Shown piece by piece: positions 7,649 through 15,635 of a stretch of DNA of 33,851 nt (positions are counted from its first letter, which is position 1; each line of letters opens with the position of its first letter). The position numbers and the translations under genes were made by a program. Source of the DNA: Nitriliruptoraceae bacterium (GTDB lineage: Bacteria; Actinomycetota; Nitriliruptoria; Nitriliruptorales; Nitriliruptoraceae); the NCBI GenBank assembly GCA_003563915.1, contig PWTE01000049.1, positions 1 to 33,851 of the forward strand, given 5' to 3'. Below the pieces are notes generated by a model that saw only the letters and a program-made list of their open reading frames with translations, searched no databases and was not told where the DNA came from.

Positions 7649-8467
7649 TCACAGGCCTCGTGGCCGCAGCACCTCCTCAGCGATCCCCGCGATCCAGTCG
7701 ATGAGCAGTGCGAGACCGGCGGTCAGCACCGCACCTGTCAACAGCACGGGGGTGCGGTTGTTGACGATGCCGCCGTTGATCAGGTCACCGAGCCCGCCGG
7801 CGTTGATGAAGGTGGCCAGCACCATCGTCCCGACCGTGAGGATCAGGGCGGTGCGGATCCCGGCCAGGATCACGGGGACGGCCAGCGGCAGCTCGATCCT
7901 TGCCAGCACCGCGCCTCGGGTCAGGCCCATGCCACGCCCGGCTTCGATCAGCGCACGATCGACCTGCTGGATGCCGACCATGGTGTTGCGCAGCACGGGA
8001 AGCAGGCAGTAGGCGACCACCCCCACGATGGCCGTCCGGGGGCCGATGCCGAGCAGGAAGGGCAGGGCAAGGAAGAACAGCAGCCCGACCGACGGGATCG
8101 CCTGGCCGATGTTGGCGAGACCGATGAACAGCGGGGTCAGTGGCTTCGCGAAGGGTCGGGTCAGCATGATGCCGAGCGGTACGGCGATCACGATCACCAG
8201 CACGGTGGCGGCGAGGCTGAGCTGGATGTGCTCGATGATGGCTCGGCTGACACGATCGGCGTTGAGCCAGCGCTGCTCGATGCTGTCGAGCTCGAGTCCG
8301 GCGATCCACCGGTAGACCGCGATCCATGACGCCACGACCACGATCGGGATCCCGATGTAACCCCACACGCGGCCCGGGTCGCGGAGGAGTCGGCCGAGCG
8401 CCGATCGGGGCTCAGCCTCAGGTGCCGGCTGCTGCATCAGGTCGGTATCGGCGGCGGTGATCGACAT
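7649..8467 (-). CDS. osmoprotectant ABC transporter permease (OpuCB/OpuCD-like)
   Basis: A 272-residue membrane protein with about six transmembrane helices. The EAA loop, which contacts the ATPase, is in EAGRGMGLTRGAVLARIELP. The N-terminal 35 residues are cytoplasmic and polar, followed by IGIPIVVVASWIAVY. The ATG at 8467 comes two bases after the ATPase stop, so the two are translationally linked. It is one of two different permeases in the operon, which matches OpuC/YehY-W type heterodimeric importers. The segment NIGQAIPSVGLLFF resembles the pore region of that family. Confidence 0.88.
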   Translation of the reverse strand: MSITAADTDLMQQPAPEAEPRSALGRLLRDPGRVWGYIGIPIVVVASWIAVYRWIAGLELDSIEQRWLNADRVSRAIIEHIQLSLAATVLVIVIAVPLGIMLTRPFAKPLTPLFIGLANIGQAIPSVGLLFFLALPFLLGIGPRTAIVGVVAYCLLPVLRNTMVGIQQVDRALIEAGRGMGLTRGAVLARIELPLAVPVILAGIRTALILTVGTMVLATFINAGGLGDLINGGIVNNRTPVLLTGAVLTAGLALLIDWIAGIAEEVLRPRGL

Positions 8468-8469
8468 GG

Positions 8470-9654
8470 CTACGAGGTCCCCTCCTCGACCGTCTCGGTC
8501 GGCACGGCGTGCCACGAGCCGACGGCCAGGCGTTCCCGGAGCTCGGCGCGCAGCGTGTTGACCGCGGTCATCACCGGGTCGATGTCGACCACGCCCTGGT
8601 AGGCCCCCTCGCGGTCCACCACGACCGCACAGCCGACGTTGGACGTGATCATCTCGTCGAGCGCGTCGTGGAGCGTGGCGTGCGGCTCGATGATCGCGGC
8701 GACCGGGAGGCCGCGATCGGCCATCCGCCCCTCTCCGCGCTCGAGATCGCGTCTGCTGACCCACCGGACCGGTTGACGTTGCTCGTCGAGCAGCAGGAGG
8801 AAGCTCTGCTCGCTGTCCTCGAGCTTCTCGCGCAACGTGTCGCGGTCCTCGGCGACCCCGGCGGCCGGCCACGCCGTCAGGGCGACCTCGCGCACGCGCC
8901 GAAGGTGCAGACGCTTGAGTGCCGCACCGGAGCCGAGGAAGTCCTCCACGAACTCGTTGGCGGGGTGCGACAGGATCATCTCGGGGGTGTCGAACTGCTG
9001 GATACCGTGGTCGTCGCCGAAGATCGCGATCCGGTCGCCCATCTTGATCGCCTCGTCGACGTCGTGGGTGACGAAACAGATCGTCTTGTTCACCTCGTCC
9101 TGGAGCCGCAGGAACTCGTTCTGCAACCGCTCACGGGTGATCGGATCGACCGCACCGAAGGGCTCGTCCATCAGCATCACGGCCGGGTCGGCGGCAAGCG
9201 CTCGCGCCACACCCACACGCTGGTTCTGGCCACCCGACAGCTCCTTGGGGTAGCGGTCGCGGTAGGCCTCGGGGTCCATGCCCACGAGTTCGAGCAGCTC
9301 ATCGACCCGCTCGGCGATCCGTTGCTTGTCCCACCCCAGCGTCCGCGGCACCGTCGCGATGTTGCTCGCGATCGTCATGTGGGGGAACAACCCGATCTGC
9401 TGGATCACGTAGCCGATCCTGCGACGCAGCCGGTCCGCGTTGATCCGGGTGACATCCTCGTCCTCGAGGAAGATCCGTCCACTCGTCGGCTCGATCAGCC
9501 GGTTGATCATCTTCAACGTCGTGGTCTTGCCGCACCCCGACGGTCCGACGAACACGACGATCTCGCCCTCCGGGATGTCCATGGAGACGGAATCGACCGC
9601 CAGCTGGCCGGGGAAGCGCTTGGTCAGCTCATCCAGTCGGATCATGTGCTCCAC
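8470..9654 (-). CDS. osmoprotectant ABC transporter ATPase with C-terminal CBS domains (OpuCA/ProV-like)
   Basis: A 394-residue ATPase. Walker A is GPSGCGKTTT (about 38-47), the signature motif is LSGGQNQRVGVARAL, Walker B is VMLMDEPFGAVD, and the switch His is in FVTHDVDEA. The C-terminal 120 residues hold two CBS motifs (AIIEPHATLHDALDEM, GAYQGVVDID), which in OpuA-type transporters sense ionic strength or nucleotides. The signature has Asn where most members have Gln (GGQQQR), a mild change. The GTG at 9654 has GGAGG 5 bases upstream. It powers uptake by the flanking permeases in response to osmotic stress, as inferred from the family. Confidence 0.93.
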   Translation of the reverse strand: MEHMIRLDELTKRFPGQLAVDSVSMDIPEGEIVVFVGPSGCGKTTTLKMINRLIEPTSGRIFLEDEDVTRINADRLRRRIGYVIQQIGLFPHMTIASNIATVPRTLGWDKQRIAERVDELLELVGMDPEAYRDRYPKELSGGQNQRVGVARALAADPAVMLMDEPFGAVDPITRERLQNEFLRLQDEVNKTICFVTHDVDEAIKMGDRIAIFGDDHGIQQFDTPEMILSHPANEFVEDFLGSGAALKRLHLRRVREVALTAWPAAGVAEDRDTLREKLEDSEQSFLLLLDEQRQPVRWVSRRDLERGEGRMADRGLPVAAIIEPHATLHDALDEMITSNVGCAVVVDREGAYQGVVDIDPVMTAVNTLRAELRERLAVGSWHAVPTETVEEGTS

Positions 9655-9666
9655 GGTGTCCTCCGG

Positions 9667-10317
9667 TCAGTCACGGATGCCTCGCGGGGTCGTCACCCTT
9701 CCCACGACGATGTAGAAGCCATCGAGGATGAATGCGACCGCGACCACCCCGAGCGTCCCCGAGATGATCAGGGGCATCGCCACAACACTGCCGCGGCGTG
9801 CCAGACCATCGAAGATCCAGTTCCCGAGACCACCGGCACCGATGTAGGCCGCGATCGCGGCGATCGACACGATCAGCATCGTCGCTACGCGGACGCCGGT
9901 CAGGATCACCGGCCAGGCGAGCGGCAGGTCGATACGTAGGAGACGGGCCCGGGCACTGAGCCCCATCCCCTTGGCCGACTCGTTGACCGCCGGGTCGACC
10001 CCCTGCAGACCCGTCACCGTGTTGCGCACGATCGGCAGCAGTGCATAGGCGGTGAGCGCGATGACCGCCGAGCGATCACCCAAGCCGACCCAGACGACCA
10101 TCAGGCCGAACAACGCGAGCGACGGGATCGTCAGGATCGTGGCCGTCATCGCGGTGGCCAGCGAGCTCAGAGCAGCCGACCGGTACACCAACACGCCGAT
10201 CATGACCCCGATGAAGGTCGCGAGGACGATCGCCGTCAGAACCAGCAGCAGATGCTCGACCGCCAACTCCAACAGTTGCGGCCACCGTCGTGCGAGGAAC
10301 TCTCCCAACGCCTGCAC
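9667..10317 (-). CDS. osmoprotectant ABC transporter permease (first gene of operon)
   Basis: A 216-residue permease with about five or six helices and an EAA-type loop (NESAKGMGLSARARLLRIDLP). It is the short permease of the pair, and matches OpuCB-type proteins in length. A longer opening extends upstream to 10374, but the GTG at 10317 has AGGGGGG just before it (3-4 bases after the core) and gives a protein starting with the amphipathic helix usual for the family. It ends 12 bases before the ATPase start. It is the first gene of the five-gene minus-strand run. Confidence 0.87.
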   Translation of the reverse strand: MQALGEFLARRWPQLLELAVEHLLLVLTAIVLATFIGVMIGVLVYRSAALSSLATAMTATILTIPSLALFGLMVVWVGLGDRSAVIALTAYALLPIVRNTVTGLQGVDPAVNESAKGMGLSARARLLRIDLPLAWPVILTGVRVATMLIVSIAAIAAYIGAGGLGNWIFDGLARRGSVVAMPLIISGTLGVVAVAFILDGFYIVVGRVTTPRGIRD

Positions 10318-10661
10318 AGAGCCCCCCTGACCTCGACGGCCGCACCCGACCGTGGGAAACGATCTCTCCACCAACCTAATCAGGGGTTCCGCAGCCTGCT
10401 AGAGGCGGACGTCCAAAGCTGGTGCCCCTACCCGCGTCAGCGGAGCCGCGTGTCGGAGACGGGCCCGAACCGACACGGTTCGAGCCAACCGGGTCTCGTC
10501 AGGACCGGGGTGCCGCTCCGCAGGCGTTGCCGAACTGCGCAACCTGTTGCCCCGGAGGTGACACCGCGATCGACAGGCCGGCAGCTTGGACGGTGTCCAT
10601 GCGGCGTCGACTCGCAGAGGTCGTCGCCAGCACTAGCCTCGCACCTGATCGGAGGGTGGGC
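10318..10661. other. 344-base divergent intergenic region
   Basis: This separates the minus-strand transporter operon from the plus-strand dNTPase. No convincing protein is encoded. It holds a 10-bp hairpin (10462-10486, GGCCCGAACC with GGTTCGAGCC, one wobble pair, 5-base loop), a TAGCCT -10-like box at 10634-10639 about 23 bases before the dNTPase start, and no recognisable -35. An unidentified leader RNA for the osmotic operon could be here, but I see no known riboswitch consensus. Confidence 0.5.
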
Positions 10662-12053
10662 ATGGCGGATCCGCGCGACTCGGGCTACACCGACCACGAT
10701 CTGGCCCGGCGCCCCGGGGTCGAGGATCCCGCCGACTACCGTCACCCCTTCGCTCGCGACTACGACCGGCTCGTCCACACCACGGCCTTCCGGAGGCTGC
10801 AGGGGAAGACCGGGGTCGTGGCCCCTGGCGAGGCCGACTTCTTCCGGACACGCCTGACCCACACCATCGAGGTGGCTCAGCTGGCCCGTCGACTGGGGTG
10901 GAAGCTCGGGGCACATCCCGATCTCGTGGAGTCGGCCGCCATCATGCACGACTTCGGTCACGCGCCCTTCGGTCACGTCGGCGAGGAGTCGCTCAACTCG
11001 GCCGTGGACGAGGCGGCCGTGGCCTGGGGGCTCGACCCCGACGAGGTCGGCGGCTACGAGGGCAACGCCCAGACCTTCCGGCTGGTGACCAAGCGTCTGG
11101 TCGGGTCGGTCCCCGCACCGGGGTTGAACCTCACCCGGGCAACGCTGGATGCCGGGATCAAGTACCCCTGGGAGCGCGGTGAGGTCAGCGACCGCAAGTG
11201 GTGCTTCTACCCCACCGAGCGCGACCTCGCGGCGTGGGTGCGGGAGGGGGCCGGCGACGCACGCCGCCACACCCCGTGCTTCGAGTCCCAGGTCATGGAG
11301 TGGGCCGACGACGTCTCCTACGCCGTCCACGACCTCGAGGACTTCTTCCTCGCCGGCTCGATCCCCCTCGCCCTGATGGCCCAGTCGGCGACGGCCCGCG
11401 AACGGATCGCCTCACAGCTGGTCGCGCGACGGACGCGCCGCGGCAAGCTGGACGCCGAGCCCTCCGACGACCCGACGCGGTACACCGCAGTCGAGCTCCA
11501 GGCCGCCTTCGAGGAGGTCTTCACGGAGCCCGAGGGACCCTTCGAGGGGTTCCGTGCGTTGTCGGGGGAGTTCGACGGCTCGGCCGAGTCCCGTCGCGCG
11601 CTCCGGCTGATGCGTAAGCGGCTGATCAACCGGCTGATGCACTCGGTCGCGCCCCGCGATCCGGACGCTCCACCTCGCCGCCACCACAACGACCTCGTGA
11701 TCCCGAAGGATGCTCGGCTGGTCGACGACGTGCTCCGTGACCTGCTGTGGGTGTTCGTGATCGAGCACCCACGGATGGCGACCTACCAGCACGGCCAGCG
11801 ACGCATCGTGCGCGAGCTCTACGAGCTGCACATCGCGACGATCCAGGGTCCGGCAGCGGATGTGGCGATCTTCCCCCGTGACCTACAGCCCGAGCTGACG
11901 CGCCTGGTGGACGACGTCGATCGTGTCGGCGCGCGCATCGAGGTGCTGCGGCTGGTCGCCGATCACGTCGGGCAGTTCACCGACGACACGGCCGCACGCC
12001 TGCACCGGCGGCTGACCGGCCACGTCGATCGCGGTTTCTCCGACCTGCTGTGA
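10662..12053 (+). CDS. dgt: deoxyguanosinetriphosphate triphosphohydrolase-like HD protein
   Basis: A 463-residue HD-domain enzyme that removes triphosphate from dNTPs. The metal-binding HD set is visible: His in RTRLTHTIEVAQ, the HD pair in IMHDFGHAPFGHVGEE, and a later Asp in WADDVSYAVHDLEDF. The family N-terminus is also present (HPFARDYDRLVHTTAFRRLQGKT). It belongs to the type 2 / Dgt-like group, somewhat longer than the usual 400-440 residues. The ATG at 10662 has GGAGG 6 bases upstream. In bacteria these enzymes tune dNTP pools and in some cases restrict phage replication. No neighbouring defence genes are present, so a housekeeping role is likelier. Confidence 0.92.
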   Translation: MADPRDSGYTDHDLARRPGVEDPADYRHPFARDYDRLVHTTAFRRLQGKTGVVAPGEADFFRTRLTHTIEVAQLARRLGWKLGAHPDLVESAAIMHDFGHAPFGHVGEESLNSAVDEAAVAWGLDPDEVGGYEGNAQTFRLVTKRLVGSVPAPGLNLTRATLDAGIKYPWERGEVSDRKWCFYPTERDLAAWVREGAGDARRHTPCFESQVMEWADDVSYAVHDLEDFFLAGSIPLALMAQSATARERIASQLVARRTRRGKLDAEPSDDPTRYTAVELQAAFEEVFTEPEGPFEGFRALSGEFDGSAESRRALRLMRKRLINRLMHSVAPRDPDAPPRRHHNDLVIPKDARLVDDVLRDLLWVFVIEHPRMATYQHGQRRIVRELYELHIATIQGPAADVAIFPRDLQPELTRLVDDVDRVGARIEVLRLVADHVGQFTDDTAARLHRRLTGHVDRGFSDLL

Positions 12054-12071
12054 TCCGCCACGCGCAGCGAT

Positions 12072-12118
12072 GGCACGGATCCGCTTCACCCCCCGACGCA
12101 GATCCCTGCCGTCACCGG
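12072..12118. repeat. 47-bp direct repeat, copy 1
   Basis: This 47-base unit recurs at 12145-12191 with two mismatches (45 of 47 identical). Its core is CACGGATCCGCTTCACC. It lies just after the stop of the dNTPase gene, in the 155-base gap between convergent genes. Confidence 0.85.
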
Positions 12119-12121
12119 GCT

Positions 12122-12145
12122 CGACGCGCCCTGACCCCCGCGTCG
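12122..12145. terminator. hairpin between the two repeat copies, possible bidirectional terminator
   Basis: CGACGCG (12122-12128) pairs with CGCGTCG (12139-12145) across a 10-base C-rich loop. It lies between convergent genes, so it could stop transcription from both sides. It has no T-run, and its function is inferred from position. Confidence 0.4.
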
Positions 12146-12191
12146 GCACGGATCCGCTTCACCCCCCGACGCAGACCCCTGCCATCACCGG
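12145..12191. repeat. 47-bp direct repeat, copy 2
   Basis: Second copy of the unit at 12072-12118, offset by 73 bases, ending 17 bases before the alpha/beta hydrolase stop. The two differences are single-base changes near the right end. Only two copies exist in the window, so it is not an array. Confidence 0.85.
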
Positions 12192-12208
12192 TTCGGGGGC
12201 TCGGTCCG

Positions 12209-13027
12209 TCACGGTGCCGGTGGCAGGTGCTCGCGCACGAACCCGTCGATCGCATCCACGAACCCCGACCCGGTGAACAGCGCCGGGTCGTTGTGCCCGG
12301 CGCCGTCGATCAGCACGAGGTCCGCGCCCGCACGCTCCGCCACCTCCTCGGACAGCCGGGTCGGGACGATGCGGTCCCGCTCCCCGGCCACGACCAGCAG
12401 CGGTCCGTCATAGGTCTCGAGGTGGTCGACCACCGGGTAGCGGTCGCGCAGCAGCGTCCGGACAGGCAGGAACGGGTAGGCCGAGCGGCCCACGTCCGCC
12501 AGTTCCGGGAACGGGGAGCGCAGGACCAGCGCCGCTGGAGGCTCGTCGACCGCCACCGCGGAGAGCACCCCCGTCCCGAGCGACTCCCCGAGGTAGACCA
12601 ACCGCGTCGGGTCCACGTCCTGCCGCGCCGTCACCGCCGTCACCGCCGACCGCGCGTCGGCCACCAGGTCGTCCTCGGCGGGACGACCCGGGTTGCCTCC
12701 GTAGCCCCGGTAGTCGAGCAGCACCACCGCGTGCCCACGCGCAACGAACTCCCGTGCCATCGGCACGCGGAACGAGCGGTTCCCCGCGTTGCCGGGGGCC
12801 ACCACGATCGTGCTGACCGGCTCGGCGTCAGGGGGTAGCAGCCAGGCCTCGTGGGTCAGCCCGTCGTGGGTCTCGAAGGTCACCGGTTCGATCGCGACGC
12901 CGGCCGGCGGCTCGGCCTCCCCGCCCATCGGCAGGTAGATCAGCTGCCGCTGGAAGACCGCCGCAAGCACGACGATGGCGAGCCAGATGACCGCGATCGT
13001 CCCGAGCACCGTGAACACGCGCCTCAC
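12209..13027 (-). CDS. membrane-anchored alpha/beta hydrolase (BEM46/ABHD13-like)
   Basis: A 272-residue serine hydrolase. One N-terminal membrane helix (residues about 5-27) is followed by the QRQLIYLPMGG segment common to the BEM46/YfhR group. The nucleophile Ser is in LGESLGTG, the acid in AGERDRIVP and the His in GAGHND, so the catalytic triad is complete. The oxyanion region is APGNAGNRSFR. The GTG at 13027 is used here; a second GTG at 13018 with AGGTGAGG upstream is equally possible and would only shorten the N terminus by three residues. It lies 63 bases after the ABC permease on the same strand and may be cotranscribed. Substrate is unknown (esters or thioesters of lipids are plausible). 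Confidence 0.88.
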   Translation of the reverse strand: MRRVFTVLGTIAVIWLAIVVLAAVFQRQLIYLPMGGEAEPPAGVAIEPVTFETHDGLTHEAWLLPPDAEPVSTIVVAPGNAGNRSFRVPMAREFVARGHAVVLLDYRGYGGNPGRPAEDDLVADARSAVTAVTARQDVDPTRLVYLGESLGTGVLSAVAVDEPPAALVLRSPFPELADVGRSAYPFLPVRTLLRDRYPVVDHLETYDGPLLVVAGERDRIVPTRLSEEVAERAGADLVLIDGAGHNDPALFTGSGFVDAIDGFVREHLPPAP

Positions 13028-13090
13028 CTCTGCCCGACCACCAGCCAGGCGCCGTCCCCGCCGCCGACCCGTGGACCAGGCTCCGGCCGA

Positions 13091-13945
13091 TCAGGTGCCG
13101 AGGTCACGTCGATCGAAGACGACGACCGCCACGCCGAGCGCGACCAGCGCGACCGCGAGCAGTACCCCGAACCCGGCAACGTCGATCCCTTCCACCAACG
13201 GGTCCCCCGACAGGTACCAGGCGAAGGGGCTGACCGCCTCCAGCCACCGCCCGTCCTCGAGCAGCCCGGCCAGGGCATCGGCGAGGTAGCCGGCCACGGC
13301 CACCCCGGCACCGACGGCCAGCCCGATCACCCGTCGTCCGGTCACCGCCCCGGCGGCGAAGCCCACACTCGAGACCGCGAGCGCGAGCAGGAACAGACCC
13401 AGCCCACCGGCCAGCACCCCGCCGACCGCCACGTCCATGTCCAGCGCAGCGACCAGCGGGAGCACCACCGCGGTGACGGCCACGGCCAGGATCGCCAGCT
13501 GCACGACGAGCGCCGCGTACCGCTCCAGAAGCACCTGGCGTCGGCCCACCGCGGAGGTCAGCTCGAGCTCGAGGGAGCCGTCCTCCTCGGCACCGGCCAG
13601 GACGCGCGCGCCGTACCCGATCCCGAACACCAGGATCAGGATCGGCCCCAGCAACCCGTACACGGTCGACTCCAGGAAGCCGGCCGCCGACCCCAACCGG
13701 TCGTAGCCGAGCGCGGTCACCAGCGCCTCCGGCATCCCTTCGACCAACGCCTCCATCTCGCTCGCGTCGATCACGTCGAAGAAGCTCGCGTAGATCCCGC
13801 TGACCGCCGCGACCGCGACCGCCCACCCGACGGTCGCCCGCCGCTGCTGACGCAGTGCCCACCGCAGCACGCTCCCGAGCGACGCGACGCCGGGAGCCAT
13901 GCCCCCCTCGGGCACGACCGCGGATACCGCTCGGTCAACGGCCAT
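13091..13945 (-). CDS. ABC-2 type transporter permease
   Basis: A 284-residue membrane protein with about six helices and no ATP-binding site. It starts with a soluble section (MAVDRAVSAVVPEGG) leading into WALRQQRRATVGWAVAVAAV, and has a large outer loop with FDVIDASEMEALVEGMPEAL. A cytoplasmic segment SLELELTSAVGRRQVLLERY resembles the part that meets the ATPase in ABC-2 exporters. The ATG at 13945 overlaps the ATPase end by 11 bases and has GGAGG 9 bases upstream. With the ATPase it should form an exporter. Substrate is unknown; the TetR control suggests a toxic compound or lipid. Confidence 0.82.
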   Translation of the reverse strand: MAVDRAVSAVVPEGGMAPGVASLGSVLRWALRQQRRATVGWAVAVAAVSGIYASFFDVIDASEMEALVEGMPEALVTALGYDRLGSAAGFLESTVYGLLGPILILVFGIGYGARVLAGAEEDGSLELELTSAVGRRQVLLERYAALVVQLAILAVAVTAVVLPLVAALDMDVAVGGVLAGGLGLFLLALAVSSVGFAAGAVTGRRVIGLAVGAGVAVAGYLADALAGLLEDGRWLEAVSPFAWYLSGDPLVEGIDVAGFGVLLAVALVALGVAVVVFDRRDLGT

Positions 13946-14885
13946 CGTGTGCGCCCTCCTCGTCGGTATGCAGCTCCTCGGCAGGCACCCGGTAGTGGTC
14001 GAGGAACAGGTCCTCGAGCTCACGGTCCTGCGCGGACCAGCGCACCGCACGCCATCGCGCCGCCAGCTTCAGCAGGTCGTCCGGCTCACCGCGCAGCACG
14101 CACGTCACCTGCGTCGTACCGTCACCACGTGCGACCTCGACGTCCTCGACGCCGGTCAGTTCACGGAAGGGCGCCGGGTCGACGTCGTCGGAGAACACCA
14201 ACTCGACCTGCTGTCCCGCGTGGCGGCGCAAGGTCGCGACGTCATCGAGGTCGACGAGGCGGCCCTGGCGGATGATCGCGACGCGGCCGGCAACGGCTTC
14301 GACCTCGGACAGCACGTGTGACGACATGAACACCGTCGCGCCGTCGTCCCGCGCCTCCTCGACGAGCGTCAGGAACTCCTGCTGCAGCAGCGGGTCCAGC
14401 CCGCTGGTCGGTTCGTCCAGGATCAGCAGCTCGGGTCGGTGCATGAACGCCTGGATCACGCCGACCTTCTGCTTGTTGCCCTTCGACAGCGCCGGGACCG
14501 GCCGCGTCACGTCCAGGCCGAACCGGTCCGCGAGCTCGTCGATACGCCCACGCCCGGACCCGCCACGCAGCCGCGCGTAGTGCTCCAGCAGCTCCCTCGA
14601 GGTCGCACGGCCGGCCATCGCCAGCTCCCCCGGCAGGTAGCCGATCCGCGCCCGGAGCGCGGGACCGCCAGCGGCGGGCTCGGTACCCAGGACCTGAGCA
14701 CGTCCGGCGGTGGGGCGCAACTGGTCGAGCAGGACACGGATCGCGGTCGACTTGCCCGCGCCGTTGGGGCCGAGGAACCCGAAGATCTCCCCGTGGTGCA
14801 CCTCCAGGTCCACGCCGTCGAGGGCACGGATCGCGCCGTAGTCCTTCACCAGTCCGTCGGTGCGGATCGCCACGTCGGTGCTCAC
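13935..14885 (-). CDS. ABC transporter ATP-binding protein (exporter type)
   Basis: A 316-residue ATPase of the DrrA/CcmA-like exporter group. Walker A GPNGAGKST is near residue 40, the signature is LSKGNKQKVGV (Lys in place of the usual second Gly), Walker B is LLILDEPTSGLD, and the switch is MSSHVLSEV. About 90 extra C-terminal residues follow the nucleotide domain, as in DrrA-like proteins. The GTG at 14885 overlaps the TetR stop as GTGA and has GGAGG 6 bases upstream, so it is translated by coupling to TetR. It works with the permease encoded next. Confidence 0.9.
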   Translation of the reverse strand: MSTDVAIRTDGLVKDYGAIRALDGVDLEVHHGEIFGFLGPNGAGKSTAIRVLLDQLRPTAGRAQVLGTEPAAGGPALRARIGYLPGELAMAGRATSRELLEHYARLRGGSGRGRIDELADRFGLDVTRPVPALSKGNKQKVGVIQAFMHRPELLILDEPTSGLDPLLQQEFLTLVEEARDDGATVFMSSHVLSEVEAVAGRVAIIRQGRLVDLDDVATLRRHAGQQVELVFSDDVDPAPFRELTGVEDVEVARGDGTTQVTCVLRGEPDDLLKLAARWRAVRWSAQDRELEDLFLDHYRVPAEELHTDEEGAHDGR

Positions 14886-15574
14886 GTCTGACCTCCTGGT
14901 GCGCTCGTCGCGTCCTCGACCGCGAACGCCGCGCGGAGACGGTCGTAGAGTCCTTCGGCGAGGATCCCCTTGCTCAGGATCTCGCTTGCGGGAACAGCCC
15001 AGCCACCGGTCGCGGCTGGATCACCCGTCAGGTCCACGCCGGTCAGGCGCTGGACGTGTTCGTGGAGCACCACCGATCCGAGCGACCACAGCGTCAGGAC
15101 GGTCGCGCAGCCGCGCAGGTCGTCGACGGGCTTGAGCATGCCGGTCTCGATGCCGGTGGCCATGTAGCCGACGGCGTCCTCGACCAGTTCGTCGACCAGT
15201 TCGGCCACGTGGGGCGAGCCATCCACGAGCGTCCGGGCGAGGTAGCGCAGCAACGGCGGCCCCTCGGCCCCGTCGCGCATCGCCGCGACCGGGTCGAGGT
15301 TGGCGCCCGAGGCCGCGGCTGCCTGCTTGCGATCGCGGATCGTCGCGGCGACGTGCTGGTCACAGGCGACACGCAGCGCGTCCTTCGAACCGAAGTGGTG
15401 GATCACCAGTCCGGCCGAGACCCCGGCATCCGCCGCGATGGCCCGCACCGGGGTACCCGCTACGCCGTCGGCGGCGAAGCGGCTGATCGCCGCGTCGCGG
15501 ATCCGCGCCCGCGCGGTGAGATCGCCGGGGTCGCCGCCGGTCCCACTCGCTCCTGTATCAGGTACTGAACTCAT
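14882..15574 (-). CDS. TetR-family transcriptional regulator
   Basis: A 230-residue regulator. The N-terminal TetR helix-turn-helix spans about residues 20-70: ARIRDAAISRFAADG, VRAIAADAGVSAGLVIHHFGSK, then DALRVACDQHV. The rest is a helical ligand-binding domain of normal size, with two Cys-free hydrophobic helices near LTLWSLGSVVLHEHV. The ATG at 15574 is chosen because a good promoter (15582-15610) puts the transcription start within a base or two of this ATG, giving a leaderless message; an ATG at 15592 would fall upstream of the transcript. It is the first gene of the TetR-ABC operon and probably represses it. Confidence 0.87.
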   Translation of the reverse strand: MSSVPDTGASGTGGDPGDLTARARIRDAAISRFAADGVAGTPVRAIAADAGVSAGLVIHHFGSKDALRVACDQHVAATIRDRKQAAAASGANLDPVAAMRDGAEGPPLLRYLARTLVDGSPHVAELVDELVEDAVGYMATGIETGMLKPVDDLRGCATVLTLWSLGSVVLHEHVQRLTGVDLTGDPAATGGWAVPASEILSKGILAEGLYDRLRAAFAVEDATSAPGGQT

Positions 15575-15580
15575 GTTCAG
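15565..15580. promoter_or_regulatory. TetR operator candidate, 16-bp palindrome
   Basis: CTGAAC and GTTCAG form a perfect inverted repeat around TCAT, covering the predicted transcription start and the ATG of the TetR gene. A second short palindrome, CTGTACAG (15593-15600), lies in the promoter spacer. The position is typical of an autorepressor site; binding is inferred. Confidence 0.6.
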
Positions 15581-15581
15581 G

Positions 15582-15610
15582 ACATTAAACATCTGTACAG
15601 CTCCCCGCAA
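15582..15610 (-). promoter_or_regulatory. leaderless promoter of the TetR-ABC operon
   Basis: On the minus strand TTGCGG (15605-15610) and TAATGT (15582-15587) are 17 bases apart. The first transcribed base would be at about 15575, next to the ATG at 15574. This pattern (TANNNT box 7 bases before ATG) is the known leaderless arrangement in actinomycetes. Confidence 0.6.
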
Positions 15611-15635
15611 GAGGGGTGCGCGACTACCGTGAGAC

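Noticed and set aside
6019..7704. A long plus-strand open frame opposite the transporter lipoprotein and the asparagine synthase-like gene
   Set aside because: The minus strand has lipobox, binding-protein signature and amidotransferase motifs in the same DNA; the plus reading has none.
8470..9654. Loss of ATPase function because the signature reads LSGGQNQR
   Set aside because: The key Ser and Gly of the signature, both Walker motifs and the switch His are intact; a Gln to Asn change here is tolerated in ABC proteins.
10462..10486. A hairpin with GGTTCGAGCC resembling a tRNA T-arm
   Set aside because: No acceptor stem, D arm, anticodon arm or CCA can be folded around it on either strand; it is only a local inverted repeat.
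12072..12191. Possible CRISPR-like array
   Set aside because: Only two copies of 47 bases, a single 26-base gap, no third copy and no cas genes nearby.
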